Notes: a model not told the origin generated them from the letters alone. A stretch of 18,658 nucleotides of DNA from Clostridiales bacterium (GCA_004557805.1 SFFS01000027.1:1-18658), one strand, 5' to 3'; counted from the stretch's first letter, positions 1 through 7,882 are shown. Made by a program: numbers and translations.

Positions 1-50
1 TCCTTTTGCAAATCCTTATATTTCCTCTATTTTTGTCCAAAATCGATTCA

Positions 51-141
51 AAACCCCAGTTTTGCCTGACACAAAACTGGGGTTTCTCGACGGTCTGCCG
101 GGGAAAACCCTTCTTTCTCCTGAAAGAAGGGTTTCCCCCGG
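51..141 (-). terminator. Tandem hairpins downstream of the Nudix gene
   Basis: Two strong inverted repeats lie just past the Nudix stop codon. The first pairs 98-117 with 122-141: about 19 of 20 pairs, one A-C mismatch, a 4-nt loop. The second pairs 51-64 with 72-85: 14 perfect pairs and a 7-nt loop. On the minus strand the second stem is followed by TTTTGAATCG, only a short T run, so this is not a textbook terminator, but its position fits a 3' end or mRNA-stabilising role. Both stems carry an AAACCC/GGGTTT segment, so a dispersed repeat family is possible. The rest of 1-148 holds nothing else I can support. Confidence 0.55.
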
Positions 142-148
142 CGTTCCC

Positions 149-703
149 TCACTCCATACAATCCTTCGCCATCATCAGGCCGATTACGGTTTTTGCGTCG
201 GTGATTTTGCCCTGCCGCACGAGTTCGACCGCATCGCCGAGCGGCATTTTGACGACGTTGAGGTATTCGTCCTCATCGGGGTGGTCTGAGCCCTGCGAGA
301 GGCCGGTAGCAAGATAGATGGAAACCTGCTCCGTCAGGAAGCCGGGCGACATCCGCGCGTCGCACAGCAGCTTCCAGCTCTGCGCGGAAAGGCCGGTTTC
401 TTCTTCCAACTCGCGCTTTGCGCAGACGAGGGAATCCTCCTCGACGCTGTCCTTTTTGCCCGCGGGAATTTCCATCATGATTTCGCCCATCGCCGCGCGG
501 TACTGACGCACGAGCGTGACGTTTCCGTCCGCGTCGACGGGTACGACGGCGGCAGCGTTGGCGTTTTTGACGATTTCACGCAGCGATACGCGGCCGCTGG
601 CCAGCTCCGCGTCCCAGTGCTCTACGCGAATGAGTTTGCCGCGGAAAACCTCGCGCCGCGCAATAATTTTTTCATAAAGTTTCGTATCGTTCGTTTCAGG
701 CAT
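149..703 (-). CDS. Nudix hydrolase, ADP-ribose pyrophosphatase type
   Basis: This 184-aa cytoplasmic protein probably hydrolyses ADP-ribose or a related nucleoside diphosphate sugar to AMP and a sugar phosphate. The Nudix box spans about residues 82-104 and includes RELEEETGL, whose glutamates bind the metal. Between the box glycine and the first glutamate there is one residue more than in the strict G-x5-E-x7-REUxEE pattern. REIVK near 42-46, VRQYR at 65-69, MSPGF at 118-122 and the DEDEYLNV stretch at 143-150 are typical of the ADP-ribose pyrophosphatase (NudF-like) branch. I chose the ATG at 703 because GTGAGGAG lies 9 nt upstream; the reading frame stays open to 760, but those upstream starts lack a ribosome binding site. 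It is divergent from the SH3 protein gene and stands alone. Family is firm; exact substrate is inferred. Confidence 0.9.
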   Translation of the reverse strand: MPETNDTKLYEKIIARREVFRGKLIRVEHWDAELASGRVSLREIVKNANAAAVVPVDADGNVTLVRQYRAAMGEIMMEIPAGKKDSVEEDSLVCAKRELEEETGLSAQSWKLLCDARMSPGFLTEQVSIYLATGLSQGSDHPDEDEYLNVVKMPLGDAVELVRQGKITDAKTVIGLMMAKDCME

Positions 704-774
704 GTTTTTCATCTCCTCACAATAACTGTTCACCGAAAAAAACACTTTTCCTCTTAACATTTGGCCGCAATAAA

Positions 775-802
775 TTGACTTTCTGTTACGTTATGTTACA
801 AT
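775..802 (+). promoter_or_regulatory. Sigma-A-type promoter of the SH3-repeat protein gene
   Basis: TTGACT (775-780) and TACAAT (797-802) are separated by 16 nt, a close match to the housekeeping consensus. The expected transcript starts near 809, giving a short leader before the AGGAGGG ribosome binding site at 832-838. Confidence 0.75.
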
Positions 803-845
803 GTAGACGTGATTTCGTAGTATTTGTCATCAGGAGGGATTGAAT

Positions 846-3800
846 ATGGCGCGACGGGTATTTTGCGTATTGCTCGCTGTGCTGCTTGCTGTGCCTTTTA
901 CCGCGCTTGGCGCGGTAGAAGCCGCCAGCGTGCAGGTTTTCACCAGAGGGAGCGAGGCCGACGAGCCGGTCGAGGTCACGGAAGGCGTCGACTATTTGTG
1001 GGTCTATCTGGACGCGGAAAAGTCTTCCGTGTGGCTGCAGCTGCTGCCGGGGAGCCGCATTAACCCCGAGCAGATTCAGGTACAGTTCCAGGGAAAGGAC
1101 GGCCAGTGGTATCAGCTGTATAGTCCGGCGAATGGCAGCAGTTGGATCAGCATGTACGATGAGGTGACAAGCTATTCTCTGCTGGATATGAGCACTGACA
1201 GCATGACGGACGGCGTACAGATGACCGTTTCGACGGACGCTGCGCCGCAGCCGTCCGAACCGGCGGGGCCGGAGATTATACAGGAACAGCTGCCGGAAAA
1301 CGCGACGGGCTTTGCCCGCGCGGGCTATACCGTATCGCTTACTGATGGGAACGGAAATGTGATGGATTCCATCAGCGAAGGTACGGCGATGCGCTTCACG
1401 GGAAACGTGTACAACGATGAAAACGGCGCGCTCTGGTGCCAGGTGCAGTTGGAACAGGGATTGGCGGGCTACATCCCGCTGAGCTCGATGCAGTTCATCA
1501 ACGAGAGCGAATACATTGAAGCGACGGCAACACCGGTACCGCAGGAGCAGCTTCCGGAGAACGCGACGGCCTACGCGAAAACGAGTTACGCCGTCTCGCT
1601 CGTCGATCAGAACGGCAGCGTGCTGGCCTCGCTGAACGAAGGCGCGGCGATGCGCTTTACCGGCGAAAGGTTCAATGATAACACCGGCGCGCTCTGGTGC
1701 CAGGTGCAGCTTCAGGACGGCACGACGGGCTACATCCCGCTGAGCTCGATGCAGTTCATCAACGAGAGCGAATATATGGACGCCATCAAGCAGCCCATGC
1801 CTGCGCATGAAACGAACTTCGCGTGGACCGATGAAGGCAGCGCCCTCTATGACGATAATGGCGATGTGATCGGAAGCCTTTCCGGCAGCGAACCCGTTGA
1901 ATATGACGGTTCCGAACCCATCTACGACGAACAGGGCGCTCCGTGGGTGCTTGTGCGTCAGGGTGAGAAGCAGGGCTACGTGAAGGCGGGTACGCTCAGG
2001 TTCATGAGCCAGGAGGAATACTACGACTATTCCAAAGAAAAGCTGCCTGATCATGAAACAGACTATCTGCGCGTGACGAACGGCACGGCGCTCTATACCG
2101 AGCCGGGCGGAAGCCAGACGTATGGCATCGGTCAGGATACCGTCGTTTCGTATACCGGTACGTATAAGAACGATGCAGCCGGCGCGCTCTGGTGTCAGGT
2201 GCGCACGGAAAACGGTCAGATCGGCTATGTGCCGATGGCGGCCATGCGTTTTATGACGAACGCGGAATACGAAGAATATACCAAACCCAAGGAGACGGAA
2301 ACGCCCGCGCCCACCGAAGCCCCCACGGCGGCTCCTACACAGGAGCCTACGCCGGTCCCGACCGAGGTTCCCACGCCGGTTCCGACGGAAGCGCCTGTGC
2401 CGACTGTTACTCCTGCGCCTACCGCGCCCGCTGTCAGCGGCTATGCGAACATCACCAGCAACCGCGTGAACGTTCGTCAGCAGCCTAATGCGAACAGCAG
2501 CGTAGTCGGCAGTCAGCTGAACGCGTCGGACGTCGTTTATATCCAGCGCACTGCGCTGGATGAACAGAACCGCGTCTGGTATTACTGCAAGATCGGCCAG
2601 ACCGATCAGTTCGGCTGGATTTCCGCCGACTATGTGCGCAAGATGACCGCTGACGAAGAGGAGAACTATCTGCGCCAGCTGGACAAGCATACGGCGGCTC
2701 CGACGCAGACCCCGACGCAGGCTCCCACTCCGGTTCCCACGCAGCCCGGCACGGTGAGTAATCCCGTTACGGGCTATAAGAAAGCGCTGTATGATATTCC
2801 GCTGCTTGATTGGAACAACATCGGCGCGCCGTCCTCGCGGATCATCAAGAAGGGAACCGTGCTCTGGACGGAAGAGCAGGTTTACGACGCCAACGGCGTG
2901 AAGCTCGATCACGTCGTCGTGCTGGACAGCAGCTATACCGGCTTTGTCAACAGCGAATATGTCACGCAGATGACGACGCAGGAAATCAACGATTACTATT
3001 ACAATAAGAACAACCCCCGTCCCACGTCGACCACGTATTACATCCCGAGCGATTACGGCAACAACTTCAGCGGCTACGCGCAGGTAACCACCTCCGGCGG
3101 AACGGTGAACTTCCGCTCCTTGCCTTCGATGAGCGGCAGCAACGTGCTTGCGCGGCTGAACAACCGCTCGCTCGTGCGCGTGATGGGCCAGATGTCCACC
3201 GGAGACGGCTATACGTGGTATCAGTGCGAATCGAACGGCCAGGCCGGCTACGTGCGCGGCGATTTCCTGAACCTGCTGAGCGTGTCGGATTATACGACCA
3301 TCCTCGCGACCGGCGCGTATACGTCCAACAACGCGACCGTCAAGGTGACCGCGACGGCAAAGAATATTCAGCAGACTACCTGGACCACGCCCAAACCGCA
3401 GCCGACGCAGGGTACGTCGGTGATCATCGGCATCAACCCCGGCTCCGCCGTTACCGGACCGACCAATCGCGTGATTCCCACGCTGACCCCCACCGCGACG
3501 CCGACCGTCGTGCCTACCCCGACGCTGACAACCACCCTCGCCCCCACCGCAACCGCGGCCGGCGGCGCGCAGGGAATCGGCGTACAGCTCACGCCCACGC
3601 CCAGCGCTTCGCCGCTGCCTACGGAAACGGCCGTCGCATTCCCGACGGAAAAGAACAAGGGCTTCTCCGGCACGGGGCTGATCGTCGCGCTGGCTGTGCT
3701 GCTGGTTGTGGTGGCAGGCGGGTTCTACGGATATTCCGTGTATAACAAGTCGCGCCGCCGTCAGGCGGAGGAGCGCGCGCGCCGTATGGCCGCAGAGCGG

Positions 3801-4211
3801 CAGCAGCAGCGGCCCGCCGTGCGCAGGCCGGAGCCGCCCGTCACGCCGCAGAGCGCGCAGAAACCGCAGCAGCGGCCGTATCAGCCTGAGGGCGCGCAGC
3901 ACCCGGCAAACCAGACGAGCGCCATGTATCGCCAGCAGATGGAAAATGCGCGGCAGCAGCCGCAGCAGCGCAATCCCTACGCGCGGCCCGCAGCGCCCGC
4001 CGGTTATGAACGGCCCATGCAGAACGTGAATTCCGCCATGCCGCGCGCGACCGTGGACGGCCGCACGGTCGGCGATGCGCGCAGCGCGTCGGAGAGCGAA
4101 ACCTATCGCGCCCGCACGATGCCCGTCGCGCCGCCGCCTACCGCGCCCAGCGACGGTACGGAGACCCCGCGCCGCCGCCGTGTGACGCACATCGAGCAGG
4201 ACGGCGAATAA
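846..4211 (+). CDS. Secreted membrane-anchored protein with SH3-like repeats
   Basis: This 1121-aa surface protein has a signal peptide (1-26, ending AVEA). A first beta-rich region (27-130) is followed by SH3-like modules at about 156-225, 240-312, 322-395 and 404-478, with recurring ALWCQV, GYIPL and MRFM/MQFI motifs. A Pro/Thr linker (485-529) leads to a canonical bacterial SH3 module (531-600, with VNVRQQP and GWISADYV). A short linker, a divergent module (643-718), another canonical SH3 (743-817, VNFRSLP) and a long Thr/Pro linker (848-935) follow. One transmembrane helix (943-963) is followed by basic KSRRRQAEERARR and a 150-residue Gln/Pro/Arg-rich cytoplasmic tail. Bacterial SH3 domains often bind cell-wall peptide, so wall attachment or sensing is inferred. 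The ATG at 846 is 7 nt after AGGAGGG; an in-frame TTG at 840 is too close to that site. No enzymatic domain is visible. Confidence 0.85.
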   Translation: MARRVFCVLLAVLLAVPFTALGAVEAASVQVFTRGSEADEPVEVTEGVDYLWVYLDAEKSSVWLQLLPGSRINPEQIQVQFQGKDGQWYQLYSPANGSSWISMYDEVTSYSLLDMSTDSMTDGVQMTVSTDAAPQPSEPAGPEIIQEQLPENATGFARAGYTVSLTDGNGNVMDSISEGTAMRFTGNVYNDENGALWCQVQLEQGLAGYIPLSSMQFINESEYIEATATPVPQEQLPENATAYAKTSYAVSLVDQNGSVLASLNEGAAMRFTGERFNDNTGALWCQVQLQDGTTGYIPLSSMQFINESEYMDAIKQPMPAHETNFAWTDEGSALYDDNGDVIGSLSGSEPVEYDGSEPIYDEQGAPWVLVRQGEKQGYVKAGTLRFMSQEEYYDYSKEKLPDHETDYLRVTNGTALYTEPGGSQTYGIGQDTVVSYTGTYKNDAAGALWCQVRTENGQIGYVPMAAMRFMTNAEYEEYTKPKETETPAPTEAPTAAPTQEPTPVPTEVPTPVPTEAPVPTVTPAPTAPAVSGYANITSNRVNVRQQPNANSSVVGSQLNASDVVYIQRTALDEQNRVWYYCKIGQTDQFGWISADYVRKMTADEEENYLRQLDKHTAAPTQTPTQAPTPVPTQPGTVSNPVTGYKKALYDIPLLDWNNIGAPSSRIIKKGTVLWTEEQVYDANGVKLDHVVVLDSSYTGFVNSEYVTQMTTQEINDYYYNKNNPRPTSTTYYIPSDYGNNFSGYAQVTTSGGTVNFRSLPSMSGSNVLARLNNRSLVRVMGQMSTGDGYTWYQCESNGQAGYVRGDFLNLLSVSDYTTILATGAYTSNNATVKVTATAKNIQQTTWTTPKPQPTQGTSVIIGINPGSAVTGPTNRVIPTLTPTATPTVVPTPTLTTTLAPTATAAGGAQGIGVQLTPTPSASPLPTETAVAFPTEKNKGFSGTGLIVALAVLLVVVAGGFYGYSVYNKSRRRQAEERARRMAAERQQQRPAVRRPEPPVTPQSAQKPQQRPYQPEGAQHPANQTSAMYRQQMENARQQPQQRNPYARPAAPAGYERPMQNVNSAMPRATVDGRTVGDARSASESETYRARTMPVAPPPTAPSDGTETPRRRRVTHIEQDGE
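1424..1774 (+). repeat. Near-identical SH3 module duplication inside the surface protein gene
   Basis: Two stretches recur with a constant 261-bp offset. CGGCGCGCTCTGGTGCCAGG and the next 5 bases occur at 1424 and 1685. A 49-base identical block (starting CGGGCTACATCCCGCTGAG) occurs at 1465-1513 and 1726-1774. DNA identity extends through third codon positions, which points to recent in-frame duplication or ongoing gene conversion of one module, while the sequence between has diverged. Confidence 0.85.
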
Positions 4212-4222
4212 TCGAACCCTTC

Positions 4223-4256
4223 AAAAGCCCGGAAGCGCTGCGCTTCCGGGCTTTTT
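4223..4256 (+). terminator. Rho-independent terminator after the SH3 protein gene
   Basis: AGCCCGGAAGCG (4226-4237) pairs perfectly with CGCTTCCGGGCT (4241-4252) across a 3-nt loop. Flanking AAAA and TTTT (4253-4256) add pairs and give the T run. It sits 12 nt after the stop codon at 4211. Confidence 0.92.
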
Positions 4257-4311
4257 GCGTGCATAACCGCGCGGCGCGCCGCATAGAAAGGCAATAGAAG
4301 GGGAGGTCTGT

Positions 4312-6291
4312 ATGTGCGAAGAAGGGCGGGATTTTGTCTGGCGCGGCGCTGGGATTGAAGTGCCCACGCAGGTGCCGGGATGCATTGCGGACGCGCTTTG
4401 CGCGGCGAAAGCGGTTCCCCCGCCGCGGCAGGGCCTGAACGCGCTGGCCGGAGAGTGGGCGGCGGCGCGCGAATGGACGCTGTGCGGGCGTGCGGCGCTG
4501 CCGGTTGGGAAAGAGCGCGCGTTCCTGCGCGCGCGCGGCGTGCGCGGCGAAGGGATGCTGATGGTGAACGGAAACGAAGCGGGGCGTTTTTTATCGGGAG
4601 ACTGGGAAGCAGAGATTACCGCGTTTACGGACGAGACGGATTCGCTGGAAATCGGTCTGCGCTTCGATGCGCGTCCGCCGGAGGGAACGCCCCGTCGCGC
4701 GTTGGCGGGCGTATACGGCGGGCTGGAAACGTTCGGTGTGAACCGGCTGAAAATCGAGGACTGTTATGTTTGCACGGCTGTGCGCGACGGCTGCGGCGAA
4801 GCGGAGTTTCGCGCGGCCTTCAGCCCGTATGTGCCGGGAAAGTATACGTTCCGCTGCGCGGCCGTATATGGCGGAGAGACGCTCGCATGCGAGGAGCGCG
4901 CCGAGATTCTGCGCGCCGTGCGGACGGAACGGACGCTGCGGCTGACTGTGCCGCTGCCGCGCCTGTGGCGGCCGGGCGGGGAGAACGAGCCGGTCTGGCT
5001 GCGGCTGACCGTGCTGCAGGCCGGGCTCGTCTGCGACGACCGCGTCGTGCGGACGGGATTTCGCACGGCTGCGGCGGATGAAGCGGGCGTGACGGTCAAC
5101 GGCGAAAAAACCGCGCTGCGCGCCGCGTGCTGGCCCTGCGGCGAACCGGTCGCATGGGAAAGGCAGGAACGCCGGTTGGAACGGCTGCGCGCGTGCGGAA
5201 TCAACTGCCTGCGCGTCAGCGGGCTTCCGGAGGAAACGCTGCTGGAATGGCTCGACCGCCGCGGCATGCTTTGCCTGTGCGAACTGCCGTGCGATGAGCA
5301 GCCTGCCGCGCAGGCCGTGCGGCGCGTGCGGGAGCATCCGTGCGTGATCGCCTATTGCGGCGAAAACGAGGCTCTCTGCCGCGCGCACGACGGCGAAAGG
5401 CCGTTTCTGAAAACGTTGGAAGAACCGCTCGCCTGTCCGGCGCTGCACGGCGATCTGCGCGCGCTGCGGGACGGCGCGCCGGAAGCGCCTTTCTGGTTTG
5501 CCCGCGGGGAAACGCCGTTTGATGCGGACGCGCTGCGCGCGCCGTTCGGGCTGCTCGGCGCGGAGTTTTCCATGCAGGCCGCGCCGCTTTCGCGCTTCGT
5601 TCAGGCGGAAACGCTGCGCCGCGCGATAGAGGACGCGCGTATGCGCGGCGAAAATATCTGCCTTGCAGCCCCGTTTGAAACGGTAGAAAGTTCCTGTTCC
5701 GCCGCGCTGTTCGACGGCGAAGCGCCGCGTCCGGCGTGGTATGCGGTGCAGAGCGCGCTGCGGCGGGTACACGTTTTCGCGCGGGCGGAGCGGGAATCGT
5801 ATCCCTGCGGCGCGGAGATGGAAGCGGAAATCTGCCTGCTGTACGATGCGAAAACTGTGCCGGGGCCGCTGCGTATTCAGGCCGCGCTCTGCGACGGCAC
5901 GGGCCGTGAGCTGGCGAGGGAGACGTTCGACGCGCCGCCGCAGACCGGAATGGCGGGCCGTTTCCGTGCGCGGCTGCCCGATGTGCCCGGCGCGCTGATC
6001 CTGCGCACGGCGCTGGAATCGCTCGGCGAGACGCTTGACGTGAGCGATACGATCGTCTGTACGGCGCTCAACGCGCCGCGCTGGCCGCTGGCGCATGCGC
6101 CGTATGCCGCCGTGCGGCTGGAGAACGGCGAGATCCGCAACGCCTGCGCCCGCGCCGCCTACGGCGTGGCGTGCGGCGGATATTTCAACGCCGCCTGGCC
6201 AGGCTGGGGCGCGCTGCTGCCCGGAGAATGCCGCGCCGTGCGCGATGAAACGAGAGTAGAAGGATTGAACCTGGAGCCGCGCGGAAAATGA
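4312..6291 (+). CDS. Compact GH2 beta-mannosidase-like protein, cysteine-rich
   Basis: This 659-aa protein has no signal peptide, so it should be cytoplasmic. The layout is that of glycoside hydrolase family 2: an N-terminal sugar-binding-type beta domain (about 1-140, with LMVNGNEAG), an immunoglobulin-like domain (about 145-255), then a TIM-barrel part (about 260-490). GINCLRVSGLPEETLLEW (296-313) resembles the beta-mannosidase GANxIRVWGGG region. HPCVIAYCGENE (342-353) matches the HPSxxLWCGNNE motif and supplies the acid/base E353. GAEFSMQA (416-423) matches SEFGMQS and supplies the nucleophile E418. The barrel is short: 65 residues separate these glutamates, where larger beta-mannosidases have about 90, and the whole is well below their usual 800-plus residues. 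I count 30 cysteines. The start has AAGGGGAGG 5 nt upstream. Substrate is unproven; a non-catalytic or altered-specificity relative is possible. Confidence 0.75.
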   Translation: MCEEGRDFVWRGAGIEVPTQVPGCIADALCAAKAVPPPRQGLNALAGEWAAAREWTLCGRAALPVGKERAFLRARGVRGEGMLMVNGNEAGRFLSGDWEAEITAFTDETDSLEIGLRFDARPPEGTPRRALAGVYGGLETFGVNRLKIEDCYVCTAVRDGCGEAEFRAAFSPYVPGKYTFRCAAVYGGETLACEERAEILRAVRTERTLRLTVPLPRLWRPGGENEPVWLRLTVLQAGLVCDDRVVRTGFRTAAADEAGVTVNGEKTALRAACWPCGEPVAWERQERRLERLRACGINCLRVSGLPEETLLEWLDRRGMLCLCELPCDEQPAAQAVRRVREHPCVIAYCGENEALCRAHDGERPFLKTLEEPLACPALHGDLRALRDGAPEAPFWFARGETPFDADALRAPFGLLGAEFSMQAAPLSRFVQAETLRRAIEDARMRGENICLAAPFETVESSCSAALFDGEAPRPAWYAVQSALRRVHVFARAERESYPCGAEMEAEICLLYDAKTVPGPLRIQAALCDGTGRELARETFDAPPQTGMAGRFRARLPDVPGALILRTALESLGETLDVSDTIVCTALNAPRWPLAHAPYAAVRLENGEIRNACARAAYGVACGGYFNAAWPGWGALLPGECRAVRDETRVEGLNLEPRGK

Positions 6292-6295
6292 CGGC

Positions 6296-6324
6296 TGGTC
6301 AGGCGGAGCGATTCGTGTTAAAAT
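6296..6324 (+). promoter_or_regulatory. Possible weak promoter ahead of the GNAT gene leader
   Basis: TGGTCA (6296-6301) and TAAAAT (6319-6324) are separated by 17 nt. The -10 is good and the -35 matches at only four positions. Transcription would begin near 6331, almost exactly where the 14-bp closing stem of the following element begins. Confidence 0.35.
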
Positions 6325-6328
6325 CAAT

Positions 6329-6476
6329 GTGTATCTGAAAAATTCCCTGAGATTTGGCGCCTTTTCCGCTATTTCAGCGTTGAAAAAACCGATTCATCCT
6401 CGCGAAACCTTCGGTTTTTCTTTCTGAACTGGCGAAAAACCACGCGAGCTGTCGCCGTTTCCTTTTTCAGATGCAC
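6329..6476 (+). other. Structured intergenic element closed by a 14-bp inverted repeat
   Basis: GTGTATCTGAAAAA (6329-6342) pairs with TTTTTCAGATGCAC (6463-6476) at all 14 positions if one G-U pair is allowed. Inside are at least three hairpins: CGCT/AGCG at 6367-6379, AAAAACCGA/TCGGTTTTT at about 6383-6419, and GGCGA/TCGCC at 6431-6456. This is a cloverleaf-like branched fold of about 148 nt. It could be a 5' leader of the acetyltransferase gene 30 nt downstream, a small RNA, or a non-autonomous repeat with terminal inverted repeats. No known riboswitch signature was recognised. It occupies most of the 6292-6505 gap. Confidence 0.5.
6382..6424 (+). terminator. Possible terminator hairpin inside the structured element
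   Basis: AAAAACCGA pairs with TCGGTTTTT (6411-6419) across an 18-nt loop. A smaller GAAACC-TTC-GGTTTTTC hairpin can form instead. T-rich TTTTTCTTTC follows. It could end transcripts from the upstream GH2 gene or act as an attenuator in the leader; the stem is weak. Confidence 0.4.
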
Positions 6477-6505
6477 TTTAGAAAAACGCTGTGAGGAGCT
6501 TTGCG

Positions 6506-7072
6506 ATGTTCTTGCAGGAAGGTCTTTTTATGCGGCTGCCGCGGCTGGAAACGCCCAGACTCGTCATCCGCCGGATGACGATGGCCGACGCAGGCGACAT
6601 CTATGAATACGGCCGCGACCCGGAGGTCAGCCGTCATGTGCTGTGGGACGCGTATCAGAGCCTTGGCGAAGCGAAGGCGTATGTGAAGTATGTCCAGCGG
6701 CAGTACCGGCTCAACGAACCGGCCAGCTGGGGCATTGAGCTGAAGGCCACGGGCCGGCTGATTGGAACAATCGGCTTTATGTGGTGGAATCAGGAGTACC
6801 GCAGCGCCGAGGTGGGCTATTCGCTTTCGCGCGCGTATTGGAATCAGGGACTGATGACGGAGGCGCTCCGCGCCGTTGTGCGCTTCGGCTTCGAAGAAAT
6901 GAACCTCAACCGCATCGAGGCGCAGCATGAAACCGCAAACCCCGCTTCCGGCCGCGTGATGGAAAAAGTGGGCATGCGCAAAGAAGGCGTGCTTCGCCAG
7001 CGGCTGCGCAATAAAGGAAAGTTTGTGGATGTGGCGCTGTACGCCGTTCTGCGCGGGGACTGGCGCGCGTGA
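6506..7072 (+). CDS. GNAT N-acetyltransferase, RimJ/RimL-like
   Basis: This 188-aa cytoplasmic protein belongs to the acetyl-CoA-dependent GNAT superfamily (RimJ/RimL branch), whose members acetylate protein N termini, antibiotics or small amines. LETPRLVIRRMT (14-25) is the family's typical opening strand. VGYSLSRAYWNQGLMTEALRAVVRFGF (103-129) is the acetyl-CoA-binding motif A region, where the expected glycine-rich loop reads Q114-G-L-M. NLNRIEAQHETANPASGRVMEKVGM (133-157) is the conserved NxxSxrvmeKxGF-type motif. Two starts are plausible: the ATG at 6506, 7 nt after GAGGAG (chosen), and the ATG at 6530, 7 nt after AGGAAGG. Its stop overlaps the GTG of the metallophosphoesterase gene, so the two are translationally coupled. 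The acceptor substrate cannot be read from sequence. Confidence 0.85.
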   Translation: MFLQEGLFMRLPRLETPRLVIRRMTMADAGDIYEYGRDPEVSRHVLWDAYQSLGEAKAYVKYVQRQYRLNEPASWGIELKATGRLIGTIGFMWWNQEYRSAEVGYSLSRAYWNQGLMTEALRAVVRFGFEEMNLNRIEAQHETANPASGRVMEKVGMRKEGVLRQRLRNKGKFVDVALYAVLRGDWRA

Positions 7073-7854
7073 AGATTGAAATTGAACTGCAGGCGCTGCA
7101 GGTTCCCCTTCCCGGTCTGCCTGCGGAGATGGAAGGCCAGCGGCTGCTCGTACTTTCCGATCTGCACATGCACGAGGAAGGCCTGCTCTACGAGGGCGCG
7201 CTCAACGCTGCGCGCGCGGCGAAGCCGCATCTGATTCTGCTTGCGGGCGATGTGATTGATGAAAAAACATGGGATGTAAATGTGCTGCGCCCGCTTTTGA
7301 AGGGACTTTGCGCGCTTGCGCCCGTCGTCGCCGTCAGCGGAAATAACGACGCGCAGCCCGGGCTTTTCGACGCGCTTTGCGCGCTGTACGAGGCCTGCGG
7401 CGTAAAGCTTTTGCAGGACGAGGCCTGCGATTACACGCTGGACGGCGCGCGCATCTGCGTCATCGGCGTGCAGGACCCGGACGTTTATGCATTAAATATG
7501 CATGAAAAGCAGCCGGGAATTCCCGCGCTTCATGCGCGAATGATGGGCTTTTTGCCACCGGACGACGGTAAAATGGTCAACCTTGTGCTCGTACACCGGC
7601 CGGAACGCGCGCCGCAGCTGAGGGCGCTTGCGCCGAAGCTGATCGTCTGCGGGCACGCGCACGGCGGGCAGTTCCGCGCGTTCGGGCGCGGGCTGTATGC
7701 GCCGGGACAGGGGATTTTTCCGCGTTATACCAGCGGCTTGTATGATCTGGACGGCGCGAAGCTGGCCGTGTGCCGCGGGCTGGGCAATCATGCCTTCGTG
7801 CCGCGGATCAACAATCCGCCCCATATGATGCTTCTGATTTTGCAGCGGGGATGA
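7069..7854 (+). CDS. Calcineurin-like metallophosphoesterase, YaeI/YkuE-like
   Basis: This 261-aa protein has the two-metal phosphoesterase motifs in order: SDLHMH (D31, H33), GDVID (D61), GNND (91-94), LVLVHRPE (H176) and GHAHGGQ (195-201). PLPGLP followed by LLVLSDLH is typical of the YaeI/YkuE branch, and GHAHGGQ points to the same group. The usual GNHD motif reads GNND here, so the conserved histidine that assists catalysis is replaced by N93; activity may be altered. There is no N-terminal membrane anchor, unlike many relatives. The GTG start at 7069 overlaps the upstream TGA and keeps the family's N-terminal strand; no strong ribosome binding site precedes it, consistent with coupling. 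Natural substrate is unknown. Confidence 0.85.
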   Translation: MKIEIELQALQVPLPGLPAEMEGQRLLVLSDLHMHEEGLLYEGALNAARAAKPHLILLAGDVIDEKTWDVNVLRPLLKGLCALAPVVAVSGNNDAQPGLFDALCALYEACGVKLLQDEACDYTLDGARICVIGVQDPDVYALNMHEKQPGIPALHARMMGFLPPDDGKMVNLVLVHRPERAPQLRALAPKLIVCGHAHGGQFRAFGRGLYAPGQGIFPRYTSGLYDLDGAKLAVCRGLGNHAFVPRINNPPHMMLLILQRG

Positions 7855-7882
7855 AAATTTTTGCAAAAATCGCACAGAACGC

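Noticed and set aside
786..4190. A 1134-codon open frame on the minus strand, antisense to almost the entire SH3 protein gene
   Set aside because: The plus strand has a promoter, ribosome binding site, signal peptide, recognisable domains and a terminator. The antisense product is Arg/His/Gly-rich low-complexity sequence, as expected from GC-biased codons read in reverse. It has no ribosome binding site.
4591..6327. A 578-codon minus-strand frame opposite the GH2 gene
   Set aside because: It is Arg/Ala/Gln-rich with no domain, and the plus frame carries GH2 motifs. It is a GC-driven shadow.
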